Assembly (NCBI GenBank): GCA_032158295.1
Contig: CM063244.1
Span: 29,799,715 to 29,863,714 of the forward strand
DNA: 64,000 bases
DNA from: Pycnopodia helianthoides
Lineage: Eukaryota; Echinodermata; Asteroidea; Forcipulatida; Asteriidae
Direction of reading: 5' to 3'
In this document: positions 21,461 through 33,984 of the stretch, piece by piece
Numbering within the stretch: position 1 is the stretch's first letter
How the letters are laid out: each line of letters opens with the position of its first letter
Position numbers and translations under genes: made by a program
Notes under the pieces: model-generated
Database searches by the model: none
What the model was told of the DNA's origin: nothing
What the model saw: the letters and a program-made list of their open reading frames with translations, nothing else

Positions 21461-23134
21461 GGTGGATAGAATAGACGTTCTTTGGGAAAAATACCATGAC
21501 AGTTTTTCGCTGTTTACTCAACCCGTAGCCGCTGTATTCAGTAGAAACTTTCACATATGACTTTTATTGTCACAATAAAAGTAATATTTTTTTGATAATT
21601 TGCCCTATACATCAGCATTACGTTGAGAAAAACCAGCTTATGGCCTTACCATTAAACAACGGGTTTCTCAGCATGTATGATTTTTAAATTGTATGTACGT
21701 TGTTGCAAGTAAAAACGTCGTTATTGTCTGTTTTTGAGCATATTCCAACTCGGAAATTACAGGGGGATTTTCTTTTTAGTAAAAAATGCATTTAGGCCTA
21801 TGTGCCGTAATGAAATCTTTGGGGTAGCTCTCGTTTTTCGTCCCCCCTTTTTTTTTTTACTGTTACTATGTTACCTATTCATAAATACATCAGGCACTTT
21901 TGCAGTCATTTTGGTTGAAAGGTGGTCGCGACTTGTTTAGCTGGTAACAAACGGCTGATAAAGTCAGGAGCTGGAGCTGTTTAATTAAGACCGGTTGTGC
22001 TCGGCGCTCACCACCAATCCTGTTTCAGACTTATAGTATACGGAGTGGTACTTCTTTGAACACTTGTTAGAACTTGTTGTTAGAATTGCAGTGCCAATTA
22101 TCCTGAGATATATTCCTTTCGAGAAATGAGCAAAATTGCCGATTTGTTGTGTTTTACCCATACACCGATGTGTGGCATCCTACATGTATATCAACTAATG
22201 GGAAAGACACCAATATATGAACTGAAAACTCTTTGAGATACCTATTTTTAATGACAAAGGATAGGGAAAATGGTCGTGTCTCCGAAATGATACCAGATGC
22301 TCTGCTGACCAATTCAAAAATTAAATGACAGTGAATGGAGAGTTTCGTCTACATTGGCACATATAGCTCTGACTACGTCCAAAGCCATAACCTAAATTGC
22401 AAATAGAGACCACCCCCTTTTTCTACTTCCAAATCACTTTTTCGACACACGTTATTTGCTTGACTACCAATCACAAAAGGATTAAATAAGAAGGAAACAA
22501 ATGAACCTTGTTTTTTCTACCGTCGATCTTGTCTCTAGAACCGCACTAAGACAAAACAACGTGAGCGAATAGGCCCTAATGAAGGCTTCATTGTCATTTT
22601 CGACAAAAAATGCATCTGCCTATTTCACTGCCATGCATTCGTATTAAAGCGATTTTGCCTCTTCAGTTGGAAAAGTCATTCAATTCACATAAAGGCATGC
22701 GAATTTATACTGAATTGTTTACACTTAAGCCTATAACAGGCGGTCTTTGTTTAGCCATGCGAAATCGGCATTCAATTTAGCAGAGTATAGTACAACTAGA
22801 GATTTCTACCAAATTGTTATTCTCGTTTTTGTTTTACAACAATTGATTTCGCAAAATAATAATTAAAACAAATTAACAAAAAAACAAATGCATACCATAG
22901 ATTTCTTAATTCTGTATTTCCTTTTTTCACCACACAATAATTCTTGCCTGCGCCATTTGGGGAATAGATTCCGTGTGTGACATTGCATGTGGTGCGCTTT
23001 TAGGCGTGGTTTTAGGTATGACGTGTGCAGTTTATACGCACAACATTATCTCTGTATCAATTGACTCCCAAAATGGTAGACCATGGGCAGACAGTAGCCT
23101 CATGTGACGTCAGATCTAGGGGTCAATAGATAGT
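21461..23134. other. Non-coding stretch
   Basis: No gene seen. Sequence near 22950-23080 (tgcgccatttgggga, gactcccaaaatggt) resembles 25945-26070 and may be another dispersed repeat. Confidence 0.45.
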
Positions 23135-23345
23135 TCCTCCTTGACGTCATCAAGTCGGCCATCTTTACGGGCAATTGATCCCTCTTTTTCTGAACACATT
23201 CACATGCGCATCTAATACTCGTTATGCGTAAATACCACACGCGGCGCGCGGGAGTTTTATAAATTTCCTTGCATGATTGGTCAGTGTCAGTGAACCACTT
23301 GGCTACTAGAAAGTTAAAACCAAAACCGAACCCAAGTTGCCCGTA
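23135..23345 (+). repeat. Dispersed repeat, inverted partner at 755-960
   Basis: It reads tcaagtcggccatctttac, then cgcgggagtttt, gtgaaccacttggct and cccaagttgcc, which is the reverse complement of the 755-960 repeat with indels. Confidence 0.65.
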
Positions 23346-24617
23346 AAGATGGCGTTGATCAGAAACAATCATTTCCTCTGACTTTGTATTTATACCACGG
23401 TGGATTGATTGACATCAGTATCGGATGTAATCAGCCTTATCAGTCATGCAGCCAGCTTGAACGTCCCCATTTGGCTAAAGTAAACTCGACTCATTCGAGT
23501 CTTTTTTTTCTTGGCCAGATTACAACAAAATAATTATTTCCTGAAACAAACATAAAATAAGGAATATCTGCAAAACAAATCACAACATTAGATCCAAATC
23601 AGCATAAAACCGAGCTTTAATCAGAAATGCGTATTAGGCCTATGTTTCTGTTTCACAAAAATAAAATTACAAGCAAGACATCGGGATAAGCCCGGGCGTG
23701 TTTGGCATTTTGATTTACAATCGAAGCTAACATTAATTTTTTTTAATGCAGGAGGAACAGGCTAAGAAATCATGATCGCCGATCCTGCGCCACTCCTTGA
23801 AAAACATTGGAACCATAATAATAAAACAGTATGCCATTCTAAAGAGATATCTAAGATGTGATGAAGGGATTACTTGAGACTATTATGATGTTATGATGTT
23901 TCATAAAATTGTTATGAAACATCATAACTCCATGCATGACATCACACCATTTCAAATGGTAGTAAAACGCAGTCAAAGTTGAATTTTTATATCCACTAAA
24001 CACGTACATTGGGCAACTAATTATATCTTTTATTAAGACCTGTGCTATAATTACAAAGAACTCTTCATTTCCTCCATGAAAACTAGCACGGCAGAAGCAT
24101 ACAGTATTCACTATTAGGTTTTCAGTGCCGATAGGAATTCATTGGCATCTTGAAAGTAAATTTAGGCTGTGTCCAAATTTGTCGATGGCTATGGCCGGAA
24201 CGTAAAGTCCGTGTAGGCCTATAGGCCCATTTTGTCAACGTTGTGGTTGCAGTCAATGACGAATAATTATTCGAAGTCACTTGACATCATGCATTGATAT
24301 CAACCTCAACTTAGAAGTTTTTGGCGTTCTGGACGTGTTAAAAAAAACCTTGATCTGTGCCAATATTTCTTGTGCAATTTTATACAAGCATCAGCCGACC
24401 CTTTTCGTCCATTCCCATTTAACAACAAATAGTCGATTATTATGTACAAGATCGGTAAGCTTTCCTAAAGCTATAGTGAACACTCCAACTCAATTTCATG
24501 CCGAAGTCTGTTCGAGTACTATAAACCTAAAAGAGATCACAACAAGAATATAAACCGCAATACACTAAATATCGGTACCAGTCCATGTCTCGATGGAGAG
24601 TATAGACAACCCCACAT
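23346..24617. other. Non-coding stretch
   Basis: No gene seen; a direct repeat of atgatgtt and a small inverted repeat atgttgtcataa-like sequence lie near 23880-23930. Confidence 0.4.
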
Positions 24618-24805
24618 CAGGGCCCAATTTCATAGAGCTGCTTAAACAGACAATTTTTCGCTTTAATAGCAAAAATTTGCAGAATACCAGTTAGAACTTG
24701 TACATGTGACATGGTATTTGGCTGGTAACCTTATTATGGTTAGCATAATTTTGTTGAGATCAGCTAATTTTTTGTGCTGAAGCAGCTCTATGAAATTGGG
24801 CCCAG
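24618..24805. mobile_element. CAG-flanked MITE, family GGCCCAATTTC
   Basis: The element 24621-24802 starts GGCCCAATTTCATAGAGCTG and ends in its inverse; CAG is duplicated at 24618-24620 and 24803-24805. A 3-bp CWG target is typical of PIF/Harbinger elements. Internal landmarks gtacatgtgacatgg and ggtaacctta recur in the copy at 40251-40427. Confidence 0.87.
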
Positions 24806-24889
24806 TTAGCATTCCGGCCCAAATTCTCTACACCCCCCCCCTCCCTTGCGTGCGGCCTGATTGCGCGCGGTGCGTGCTCGCGCACCTGG

Positions 24890-25080
24890 ACCCAGATTCT
24901 TAGAGGTGTTTAAGCAGAAAATACTGCTTCAAACATCCCCACATATCAAAAGTCAGCACTAAAACCATGTTGCAAAATGAAACACGTTAAATTGTTGCTG
25001 CTGCTAAGCGAAATTGTTTGTTTGTTTTTGCAGAGCTACTTTTGTGCTGAGGTACGGTAAGCAGTTTTATAAAATTGGGC
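24890..25080. mobile_element. Degenerate copy of the GGCCCAATTTC MITE family
   Basis: It shows gtgtttaagcagaaaatact near the left and gcagttttataaaattgggc at the right, matching the family ends loosely. Internal parts are largely diverged. Confidence 0.5.
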
Positions 25081-25150
25081 TATGGTAACACCATTGCGAG
25101 GAGAGCGGGAGACTGATGTACTTATTGTCAGGTGTCTCAACCATTTTGAC

Positions 25151-25689
25151 CAGGGCCCAATTTCATAGAGCTGCTTAAAGGTATTGTACACTTTTGGTAA
25201 CAGCTCAAAATCAGTGTCCACATTTTGTGTGATTAAACATAATTATGCATGAACAAACAAACCTGTGAAAGTTTGAGCTCAATTGGTCATCGAGGTCACG
25301 AGAAAATAGTGAAAAGAGATCTTATGTGTTTTCTGTTTTTTCAAATTATCGCGCGCGATAATTACTATTGTTTTACTCGTTTCTCAGAAACGATAGCATT
25401 TTAGGCAGAAATATTTTAAGGAACCCTTTCTACCATTACTTACTATAAATCATGTAAGTTATGTGTGAATCTGTGAACATTGTGTTTTTCGATCTTACCA
25501 ATAGTGTACAGGGCCTTTAAGCAGAAAATGTTGCTTAACAATTGCCTGCTAAGCAGAAATGAGCAGGATACCAGTCACAAATTGTACATGTGGTATGGTG
25601 GTTTGGCTGATAACCTTAGTCTGGTAAGCATAGTTTTCTTGTGCTTAGCTACTTTTTGTGCTTAAGCAGCTCTGTGAAATTGGGCCCTG
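25151..25689. mobile_element. CAG-type MITE interrupted by a nested TTAA MITE
   Basis: The outer element 25154-25686 has the ends GGCCCAATTTCATAGAGCTG and its inverse, flanked by CAG (25151-25153) and CTG (25687-25689, one mismatch to a true duplication). It is split at 25175-25520 by a TTAA-flanked element. Confidence 0.85.
25175..25520. mobile_element. TTAA-flanked MITE, family AGGTATTGTACAC
   Basis: The element 25179-25516 starts AGGTATTGTACACTTTTGGT and ends with the imperfect inverse accaatagtgtacagggcct; TTAA at 25175-25178 and 25517-25520. A copy in opposite orientation lies at 48312-48618, so each supports the other's boundaries. A palindrome attatcgcgcgcgataat lies mid-element. Confidence 0.87.
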
Positions 25690-27522
25690 GATTGCGGGTG
25701 GGTTCACATTCTACAAGAGTTTGGACTAAAGGAAGAATCCACACAATATTTTCAGCAGGATATTTACATCCAGTGAAACTCATTACAATGGTTAAGCTAA
25801 GTGCACCAAATCCAAACTGTTTGGCTATTTTTGCGTGCAAATTTATGGGACCGTGTCTGCGGATTTGTTAATAAATTCATCTGAAATATTACACTTAACT
25901 GACCCCTTGGACCAACGTCACACGCGGCTAGCCGTCTGCCACGCTCGCCATTTGGGGAGTCAATTTTCACGTAAGGTAATTGCGTATAAACGCAACGTTG
26001 CCTAAAATTTACACTGTTTTTTAAATTTTTATATAACACACGGGGACATTGAGTCCAAAATGGCACAACCAAGATTTTTGTGATGATGACGTCAGGTGAA
26101 TTAGAGGAAAAACAAACTTTCCAGAAAATACCTAATATGTACAATAAAATATCGGGACGGGCGTGAAAATCCCGGTAGGTGGTAATAAAAAGCTAAAACT
26201 TCATTTTAACTTGCCTCTGATGTTATTTTACAAACAAACAACAGCTAGGATATCAATCTTATTATAGCAACGTGAAAATTAAACTACCTCTTGATTTTTA
26301 AGTAACGTCAGTGGATGGAAAACTGAACAACCCTTTTCCATTTGTTTAAGTTCTTGAACCAGGAGTGCCACAGAAAGCGAATTGTATAAAATCCAGATTC
26401 GCAAATTGGCCAATTAAGAATGTCCATAATGTTCTGGATCATTTTGACAAGTTGGCCACCACCGATGACCCATTATTACATCTAACTGAGGCACCGTTAA
26501 GTCCCAAACCATTGTGTCAGACCATGTCACTCCAAAATTAGTCATACGAACTGGTTTGTTGGACCATGGAGGAAGGAATTTTTTGACACAGGTCCGTTTA
26601 AAATAAGTGCAAAATGAAAAATTGTTTTTAAAACATGGACATTATCAAAGCTTATAAAATGTAACATTTTACTCTGGTAATTGTTAATCTCAAAATTTCA
26701 AATGGGGGCACCCAGGGACACGGACATCATTGTGAGGGGGCACGTGGTTTCCCCGAATTTACGCCACACGTTATAATTAGGCCAGTTTATGACACAACCA
26801 GGTCCAGGCAATCTCTATGAACGGGGAAAACATGCAGTCATTTTTTTTATACGTTATTAACCTGGAGGTGGAGGTATAGTAGGACATCAATTGATGTCGT
26901 GCTTCCATAATGTTTCTTGTTGGTTAAGTACAGTTGGTTGCCTCCACGTTACCTGTAAACATTGCTTTGTAGCAAAAGGCCTTTTAGCACTTTCGTTTGA
27001 CTGTTTATCTCTTTTTAACCATTTGAAACGTTCTAGTTGAGAAATGTAAGGTAGCGGGTTTGACTGTTTAAGCTGCCTTATACGCCAATATTTACATTAC
27101 GAGTTTAGTCTTGCTTTTCCTGTGTGTTTTGTGCGCATATTGTCCTTTCATGTGTTTATTTCGTTGTTTCTTGTTCATCACAGTTTCCTTTGGAGTTACT
27201 TCCTTTTCTCTCATTTATGTTTGCCATTTTGTGCCACGCACACAGACTAAAACTAATTACTCAGTTGTTGTATACTTCCATGTTCATGCTATCACTTTTT
27301 TGTTTAAATTTTAGTTTCGCCGTTGTATATATTACAGGTAATTTTGTTGTCATGTTGCAAATTCCACATTTGTCTATTAATTCGACTGAAAGGCATAAGG
27401 GTTCAGTAAACTTCCTCAAACTCTGTGCAAGCCGCCAATGTAAGTATAGGGATAACTTCTATGACGTTTCCTGTTGACTGCTGAGGTTTTGTTTTTTCAG
27501 TGTTTTCATGCGTGCGGTATGC
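25690..27522. other. Non-coding stretch
   Basis: No gene seen on either strand. Sequence near 25945-26070 resembles 22950-23080. Confidence 0.45.
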
Positions 27523-28083
27523 CGTTGCCAAAGATTACTAACGCATCAATAACTGGATACGGTGTTTACGATGCCTGCCGGCCAAGGGTTGTTATGTTAT
27601 CACGTGCACGATTTCGCAAACATTGGGGGTGTGTAATGGTTTGATTAAAAACAACATGACTAGTGATTTTTCTGTATGGCAGAAGACATTTTTGCAAGGA
27701 CAATGGGTCTTTCTGATAATCAGAATTGCCAGTAGGCCTATACTTGTGTTAGTGATTCGGCAGCTAATATAGACAAGCGGCATAAAAAAAAAGAATTACG
27801 TTGCCAAAGATTACTAACGCATCAATAACTGGATACGGTGTTTACGATGACTGCCGGCCAAGGGTTGTTATGTTATCACGTGCATGATTTCGCAAACATT
27901 GGGGGTGTGTAATGGTTTGATTAAAAACACTAACATGACTAGTGATTTTTCTGTATGGCAGAAGACATTTTTGCAAGGACAATGGGTCTTTCTGATAATC
28001 AGAGTTGCCAGTAGGCCTATACTACATTTGTGTTAGTGATTCGGCAGCTAATATAGACAAGCGGCATAAAAAAAAATGAATTA
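27523..28083. repeat. Direct duplication, 276-bp period, downstream of the GPCR
   Basis: 27523-27798 and 27799-28083 are near-identical copies starting cgttgccaaagattac and ending acaagcggcataaaaaaaa. They differ by a few substitutions and small insertions (for example acatgact versus actaacatgact). On the minus strand they begin about 13 bp after the GPCR stop and so probably lie in its 3' UTR. Confidence 0.93.
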
Positions 28084-28095
28084 CTCAAAATGAAA

Positions 28096-28568
28096 CTAAT
28101 TTTTGACTTTAACCTCTTCAAAATTTTCTGGCTGGGCGTCATTTTTAGTGCACGTACTGTCCAATGTTATTACACCAGCTCCGTGTCCAAGCACAAGATT
28201 ATCTGAACCCAAACCCTCGGAATTCCCCTGTCCCTGGCCCACTCTTGGCGCCGGATGAACCCGGTAGCAGCCGAACACTTTTTGAATTCCCCTCCGGAAG
28301 GGTCGATTTTGTATCGTGTAGATGATGGGGTTGAGGCAGGAGTTTGCCACGGACAGGATCACTGTAATGTGGTAGTAGACAGATTGGAAATCGACCACGT
28401 TGTCGGGGCCGAGGTTGAAGACGAGGAAGAGGAATTGGTTGGGGGTCCAGCAGACCGTGTAGATGATGGTGACGAGAAGTAGGGTCTTTTCCAGTTCTTG
28501 GGCTGCATGTACCTGCCACATCTTGCGAGATTCCGTGTTGGTTCGGGAATCAGCCTGTGCAGAGTGCC
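28096..28568 (-). CDS. GPCR exon 2 (TM6-TM7, tail)
   Basis: Acceptor gatatag; continues HSAQADSRTN, TM6, TM7 and a C-terminal tail of about 70 residues ending EEVKVKN at the stop 28096-28098. FGCYR after helix 8 offers a palmitoylation cysteine. Confidence 0.88.
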
Positions 28569-31170
28569 CTATATCAAGACATAACAGACATACATTCAGT
28601 ATGTTGAATTGATCTATGCAATGCACCGTTTGTCGTTTTTCAGACGCCATATATAGGATTAAATATATTTACATCAATAATGACCTTAGCCCGACCCTGC
28701 TTATTATTATTATTCATTGTTATTAAGTTGCATTAGGCCTACTCACAGGATCCCATCAATGAGCCTGTGTCAAAATGCTATTGCACAGTAAATTGACAAG
28801 TCGATAACACACTTTCATATATCAAACAACTGTTATCAAAATGAATCCATTAACTTTTATCTGAGTGACTAATATTGAGAGTGGATCGCGTGTTTTGTTG
28901 TGCGCCTTTCCAGACACTATTGGACTCATCTGGCGCGTATTCAAACATTGTGGCCGCGAGTTTGTTTCCTTCTCGAGTTAAAACAATGTACGTATTGCCA
29001 ATACTGGTCCCCAAAAATATTCAATTATCTTTCGAGACTTGCACGGTCTACACGGCATGATCCCCAACCACAGGGTTTGAAACTTTGCATGGTGGAGATA
29101 CAATGCAATCAAAGTTTGTGGTCATGTTTTATACATGGAACTTATTGAGGTGTGGTGGTTATGAAAAGAAGAATCGGCGAACTCAAAGTTTCGACCAGTA
29201 TATGCTTTAATGGTCTTCAGGATATGGTTGTCAGATGGCAGAAAGACATTATTTGGAGAGGAGAGCTATTTAATGTATTGAACCATTAAGATCTCATGGA
29301 GGTATAAATACAGTAAACAACTGTATCATTTCAAGCAAAGATATCTCAAGGGGAGGTTTTTCACCTTGTCCATCTTTATACCATAAGTTATTTGTAAATT
29401 TGTAAACATTTATATTGTCAATCTTTCCAATATTGCGCACACCCTTTAACCCGAGTTTTTCTTTAGAAAAATAACATTCTTGGAACTTTGAGGGTCAAAA
29501 TGAATTCTGCTCCCGGAACAGCCTCATCATTTGAAAATGTGAAAGTCGTCTTCATAAAGTGAGAGTCCCCAGTTGCCGCCATTCTTGTTTATAGATCTAC
29601 CGAGAACGCCACCACAGGACTAAAAAAATACATTGAACTTTCGATTTCGACCCGATGTGTTTTGACTTGATGTTATCTTCCAAACAATCTTGTTTTGATA
29701 GCCCCGTAAACGCTTCCGGACTAGGATATCCTGGTCTACGAACCCCCTCTCAAAAGTGTAGGTAATAGTACATTTCAAAAGAAATGACCAAATGATAACA
29801 GCGCTGTTTCGGTTTTGTTGTCATAGTAGGCACAGGTGTTTTGTTGCTCTCTCAAACAAAGAACTTCAACAGTAAGCACGAGGAGAAGTTGAACGCTGCA
29901 ATTATATACCGTTATCAGGAAAACAAGTATAGTGATTAAATAAAAATGTGTTTGTTATAAAAGTTAATAATTAGGATTGTTAGAGCTGACAAAGTAGTCG
30001 CAGTGTTCATGTGATCAACCATACATGTACATGAAATAACGAATCTGTAAAAATTTATGGGCTTAATCTGTTGTGTAAGTCATGAGAAAATAGTGAACAT
30101 GCACAATTTTCAGCATGTAAACACCAAGTCCTTAATTTTAGTTGTAACAACCAAAATCAGCTGTCGCAGTTAAAAAAAAAAAGGTTTTAAGAGACAACTT
30201 GCTTGAATAATAAGTCTTATGACTTCATTTCAGAGGGAAAATGGGGGGGGGGGGTGAGGGGGCATCTTCAAATCCATTATGCTTGATGTTGGTGCAGTAG
30301 TCAAGTGATGATGGCAGCATTTCAGCTGTAAACAAATTAAAAGGAAGTTTTTCACCATGCATGATCATCATACCAAAATTTGAGTAAATTTGTGTACATT
30401 CATACTTTCAGTCTAATGTTATGCACTGTTTTAAAAATACAACATTATAAAGATGCTAACTTACCATTCACTCTTTGACGTTTTTCCTTTAAAATTTGTG
30501 CCTGCCTCTTGAGTGTCTTTATCACTTTCCATTGCGTCAGGACCATGAAGGTGAACGGTGCCAAATAATAGGAGACAAAGTTATAAACCCCGAGAAGAAC
30601 CTGGAAACCTTTGGATGGCCATCCAGTTATACCACAAGTGCCTGAAGTGGTAACGCCAAAAACATACCAGAAGTAAGAATTGGAGATGATGCCAACCACC
30701 CAGCAGGCAACAATCATGAGAATGGTGTTTCTGCGGGTGTATATATTTTTATACTTTATCGGGTAGACGATGGCGATGTATCGCTCCAGGTTAACGGTTA
30801 CCAAACTGCAGATGGATATCAACGCGAATGTCCATAGCGGGGCTTTGGAGGAGTAGAGACGGCACTTGATTTCACCCCAAAAACCCGGTTCGTGGTCCGA
30901 TACGTGCGGAAACAGGTGGAACGGAACGCTCCACAAGCACACGACGAGGTCCACTGCGGCAAGATGAACCAAGAAATCACTGGTGTTAGATCGTAAGCTT
31001 GGCACACGCAGTAACACCCAGCATACTAGAAAGTTACCGGTGATTCCTATTGCAGCAATGATGCCGTAGATGCTCCTCACTAGGTCGCTGTTTTCGATGT
31101 CACTAATGCTCCAGCCCTGGGCTTTTTCATAGGACCCCCCTCCCGTAACCAACGAAACTGTGCTGTTCAT
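28096..31170 (-). CDS. Class A (rhodopsin-type) GPCR, 2 exons, orphan
   Basis: Exon 1 (31170-30465) and exon 2 (28568-28096) join in phase to a 392-residue seven-helix receptor in the plasma membrane. ATG at 31170 in aacaATGa is the first ATG of the frame and puts an NST glycosylation site at residue 2. TM1 is GIIAAIGITGNFLVCWVLL, TM2 FLVHLAAVDLVVCLW with the conserved Asp, TM3 ends LERYIAIVYP (ERY in place of DRY), TM4 contains IVACWVVGII, TM6 has VCWTPNQ, and TM7 NSCLNPIIYTI with NPxxY. A Cys pair (CRLYSS near TM3, GTCGIT in loop 2) can form the usual disulphide. The intron falls in intracellular loop 3. The overall style is that of peptide or amine receptors in large invertebrate expansions; I cannot name a ligand. 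Confidence 0.88.
28569..30464 (-). other. GPCR intron
   Basis: 1896-bp intron. It carries degenerate pieces (near 29990-30130 and 30290-30440) resembling the cores of the TTAA MITE families (gtcatgagaaaatagtgaa), plus a poly-G run near 30244-30253. Confidence 0.6.
30465..31170 (-). CDS. GPCR exon 1 (TM1-TM5)
   Basis: Starts at ATG 31168-31170; donor GTAAGT at 30464. The frame is open further upstream to about 31284 but without an ATG. Ends one base into a Gly codon in loop 3 after KEKRQRVN. Confidence 0.88.
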
Positions 31171-32145
31171 TGTTACCGTCTGTGTCCCCCACAAGATGTA
31201 GCTGTGCAAATAGTACTCTAGAATGGACAGGCTGTTGATGCTGTTCTCATCACATATAAACCACTGGTTTCCATCAAGAGGCAAATGTGAAAGTTCTTTT
31301 GCCGGACCGGTTGCGGTATATACCCGTTGTCTACAACAAACATGTACTCAGGCGCTTACATATTTTTGTTGGAACTGATTTTAACGTTTCTTTTAAATTT
31401 TTCTTTTGGAACTCGTGGTACATAAAACAAAAAGTTTCACTTTCAGTTCAAATGAAAAGGAAAGAAGAAACTGAAGTCAGCGAACCATTTCACATGTATA
31501 AAACCAGTAACTATTTGTCTTGGCACGTGGCGACAGCGTGAAAGACTCTACCCTGGGACAGTTTGACTATCATAGATTAATAGTGTTTTCCTGCACGAAT
31601 GTGAAACATATCCGGTTGTGCAATGAAACCTTGTGATCAAAATAATTAACATCGCAACGTTTTTTTTGTGTGAATTGACTGCGAATCTCCGCGTAAAATT
31701 ATGCAAGGTCAAAGGTACATCTGGCAACATCCGGTCAGGCTGGTATCTGGCGTTATTGACATGTTCCGGCTAGAAAAAATGTTCCCCGGAGGCGATTCTT
31801 TCACCATACCATACGCTGGCTGTTGTATACACACATAAGCTATGGGTGCATCCCCGGGTCCTTTCACTGTAGACCCCATGGTAACTGTGAGGTACCAAAA
31901 CAAAAAAATTGCTCCCGGAGATTTTGTCCTCCATAATGAGAAATTAACATGCACTGAAGAAGGTTGATTCAAAAGAGGGCGCTATCGGAAGAAGTTTAGA
32001 CACAGTTCGCCGTGTGAGTGATTCCATTTTCACTACCTTGGAGACCGAGAACAAATTTAACAGAAAAGGGACAACAAAGGGTCTCCATAGGGAATTTCTA
32101 AAGACTGGGTTGCTCCACAAGGAATTTTGAGTACATGGGAGATTC
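31171..32145. other. GPCR 5' flank
   Basis: Contains the probable GPCR 5' UTR and promoter. I cannot place a TATA box or start site. No other gene seen. Confidence 0.45.
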
Positions 32146-33082
32146 TTAAAGGGACACACCGGCTTACTGTTTGCCTAATTTAGTAATGTTGAATCAGAGA
32201 AAATAATTTTTCGATGGTTGTTGTAAAACAAAAATCATCAAAATGTCACGTAATTAACGAAAAATGTGAAAAACCAAAACGCGGTCAGAGGTCAGCGTAT
32301 ACGCTTTTCCAGCCGTTGCAACTGTCAAGTTTACGTGACGTTGTTTTAAGTAGACTAGTGATCTGTTTATTTATTAATTATAACAATGGCGAGGCATAAT
32401 GATCCAGTCTTCATATCCATCAAGCACAAATTCACGTGTAATTAAAAACACCCGACATAAACACCGTGCAGCTATTCGTCGTCGTCCCGCCGCGTGTGTA
32501 GCGCATAGGCATCACGTGACAATAGTTGGGGGAAAATAGCTAGGGCTACAGACTAAAACCCTCGTAATCAATGGTCTGGCTCCCTACCCCTCCGAGTTCA
32601 TGCCTCCGTGGTTTGTCTCTCTGGCCCAGCGAGACACTGCACCGGCTGTGCGGGACATGCCCCCAAGGTTTACCCGCTAGCTCCCCACGCTGATGCGCCG
32701 TAAAACACGCTTCCGTGCACGGACTCTCTGAATGCAAATCTTACGTTCGATTTTTCATCATTATTTACAACTTGCATCCATAAACTGAATAGGCCTACAT
32801 AGTCTTTTTCGCCAAATACTCATGAATAATTGTTTTAAAAAAAATACTTGAATTTGGTTCAGTAATTTACTTTTATACGGCTGTAAGTCAAACTAATTCT
32901 GAAGATCACGTGACTTTTCGGAACCACATTTTGGTTCCGAAAAGTCACGTGACCTTCGCTTTTTGAAAAATGCTCAAAAACGGCAAAATTTGATGGTTTC
33001 TTTTATGAACCAATCTTCTCCATTTCAGGAAGACCTTTAGAATCATGTTTTAGTCTATTTTGTAGCCGGTGTGTACCTTTAA
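32146..33082. mobile_element. TTAA-flanked 929-bp element, family AGGGACACACCGGCT
   Basis: The element 32150-33078 begins AGGGACACACCGGCT and ends agccggtgtgtacct, inverse with one mismatch; TTAA at 32146-32149 and 33079-33082. No transposase frame. It holds a strong hairpin at 32906-32952. Confidence 0.83.
32906..32952. repeat. Hairpin with CACGTG in both arms
   Basis: TCACGTGACTTTTCGGAACC and its exact inverse flank a 7-bp loop, inside the 929-bp element. CACGTG is an E-box. Confidence 0.93.
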
Positions 33083-33984
33083 CCACAGGGACAAAGGAAA
33101 GAACAAAAGATGTCTCCACAGGGATGCAAAAAATGGAATGTGTGTGTGGGTGCGTGTGAGTTTGTAGTTTCATTCAAACCGAAGACTTACAACAAAAGGG
33201 ACAATAGGTCCACGTTTGCTATCACAAAGAAAAACAATGGAGTCCATGTTTGTCAGGACAAAGAGTTGAACAAAGGAGGGTCCACGATTGGAGGTCATTA
33301 CACACTTGGATGCGTGTGCCCTTACACTCGCCAACTATAAACGGGGTACTTTTAACAATAGAAAAATGCTACCCAACAAGGTTTTCTTTGTTTTAGTGGT
33401 ACCCCACAGAGGATTTCTTAGAAAAGGGAATAAAAGAACAACAATCGAAGTACCCTGTAATTAACTGCCATTATGTAAGGGTGCGTGTGTGTGTGTTGGG
33501 GGGGGGGGGGTACCGGATATGGAGGTCGAGCAATTATTTATTCCAGTTTCCAGATTTTAACTTTATACATTGCAATGTAATTTTTAAAAGTAAATATTAT
33601 ACCTATGGGTTTTGTGGGTGGAATAAAAAGTGATGTGACAAAAATTGAATTTTAATCACACAACATTGCACCCGCGTTAATCTCCCATGGTAGCTGATGG
33701 CTCAGAGGTGCCCCGCGGCCCGAAGCTGAATAGTGACATTTTAATCGAGGGACCACTTTATTTAATGCAAGCAGACGTTTATGCTTATACTGGTCTCTGT
33801 CCTTTTGCTCTATATACGGAGCCACTTATCACAGTTTCTGTTTCATAAACATTGCTAACTGTAGCCAGAGCAAAAGGCTTGTTAGCTTTTGACAAATCTT
33901 GTAAGCAGCTAAATGATGCAACGATGCAAATTCATTAAGGAGACGTAAAATACTTTCGACCTTAAGAAATAAACTTTCATACTA
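33083..33984. other. Non-coding stretch
   Basis: A/G-rich sequence with loosely repeated ccacaggga and aaagggaca phrases, and a GT plus poly-G run near 33483-33510. No gene seen. Confidence 0.45.

Noticed and set aside
31171..31284. Longer N-terminus for the GPCR
   Set aside because: The frame is open to 31284 but begins at TTG, and the first ATG with good context is at 31170.
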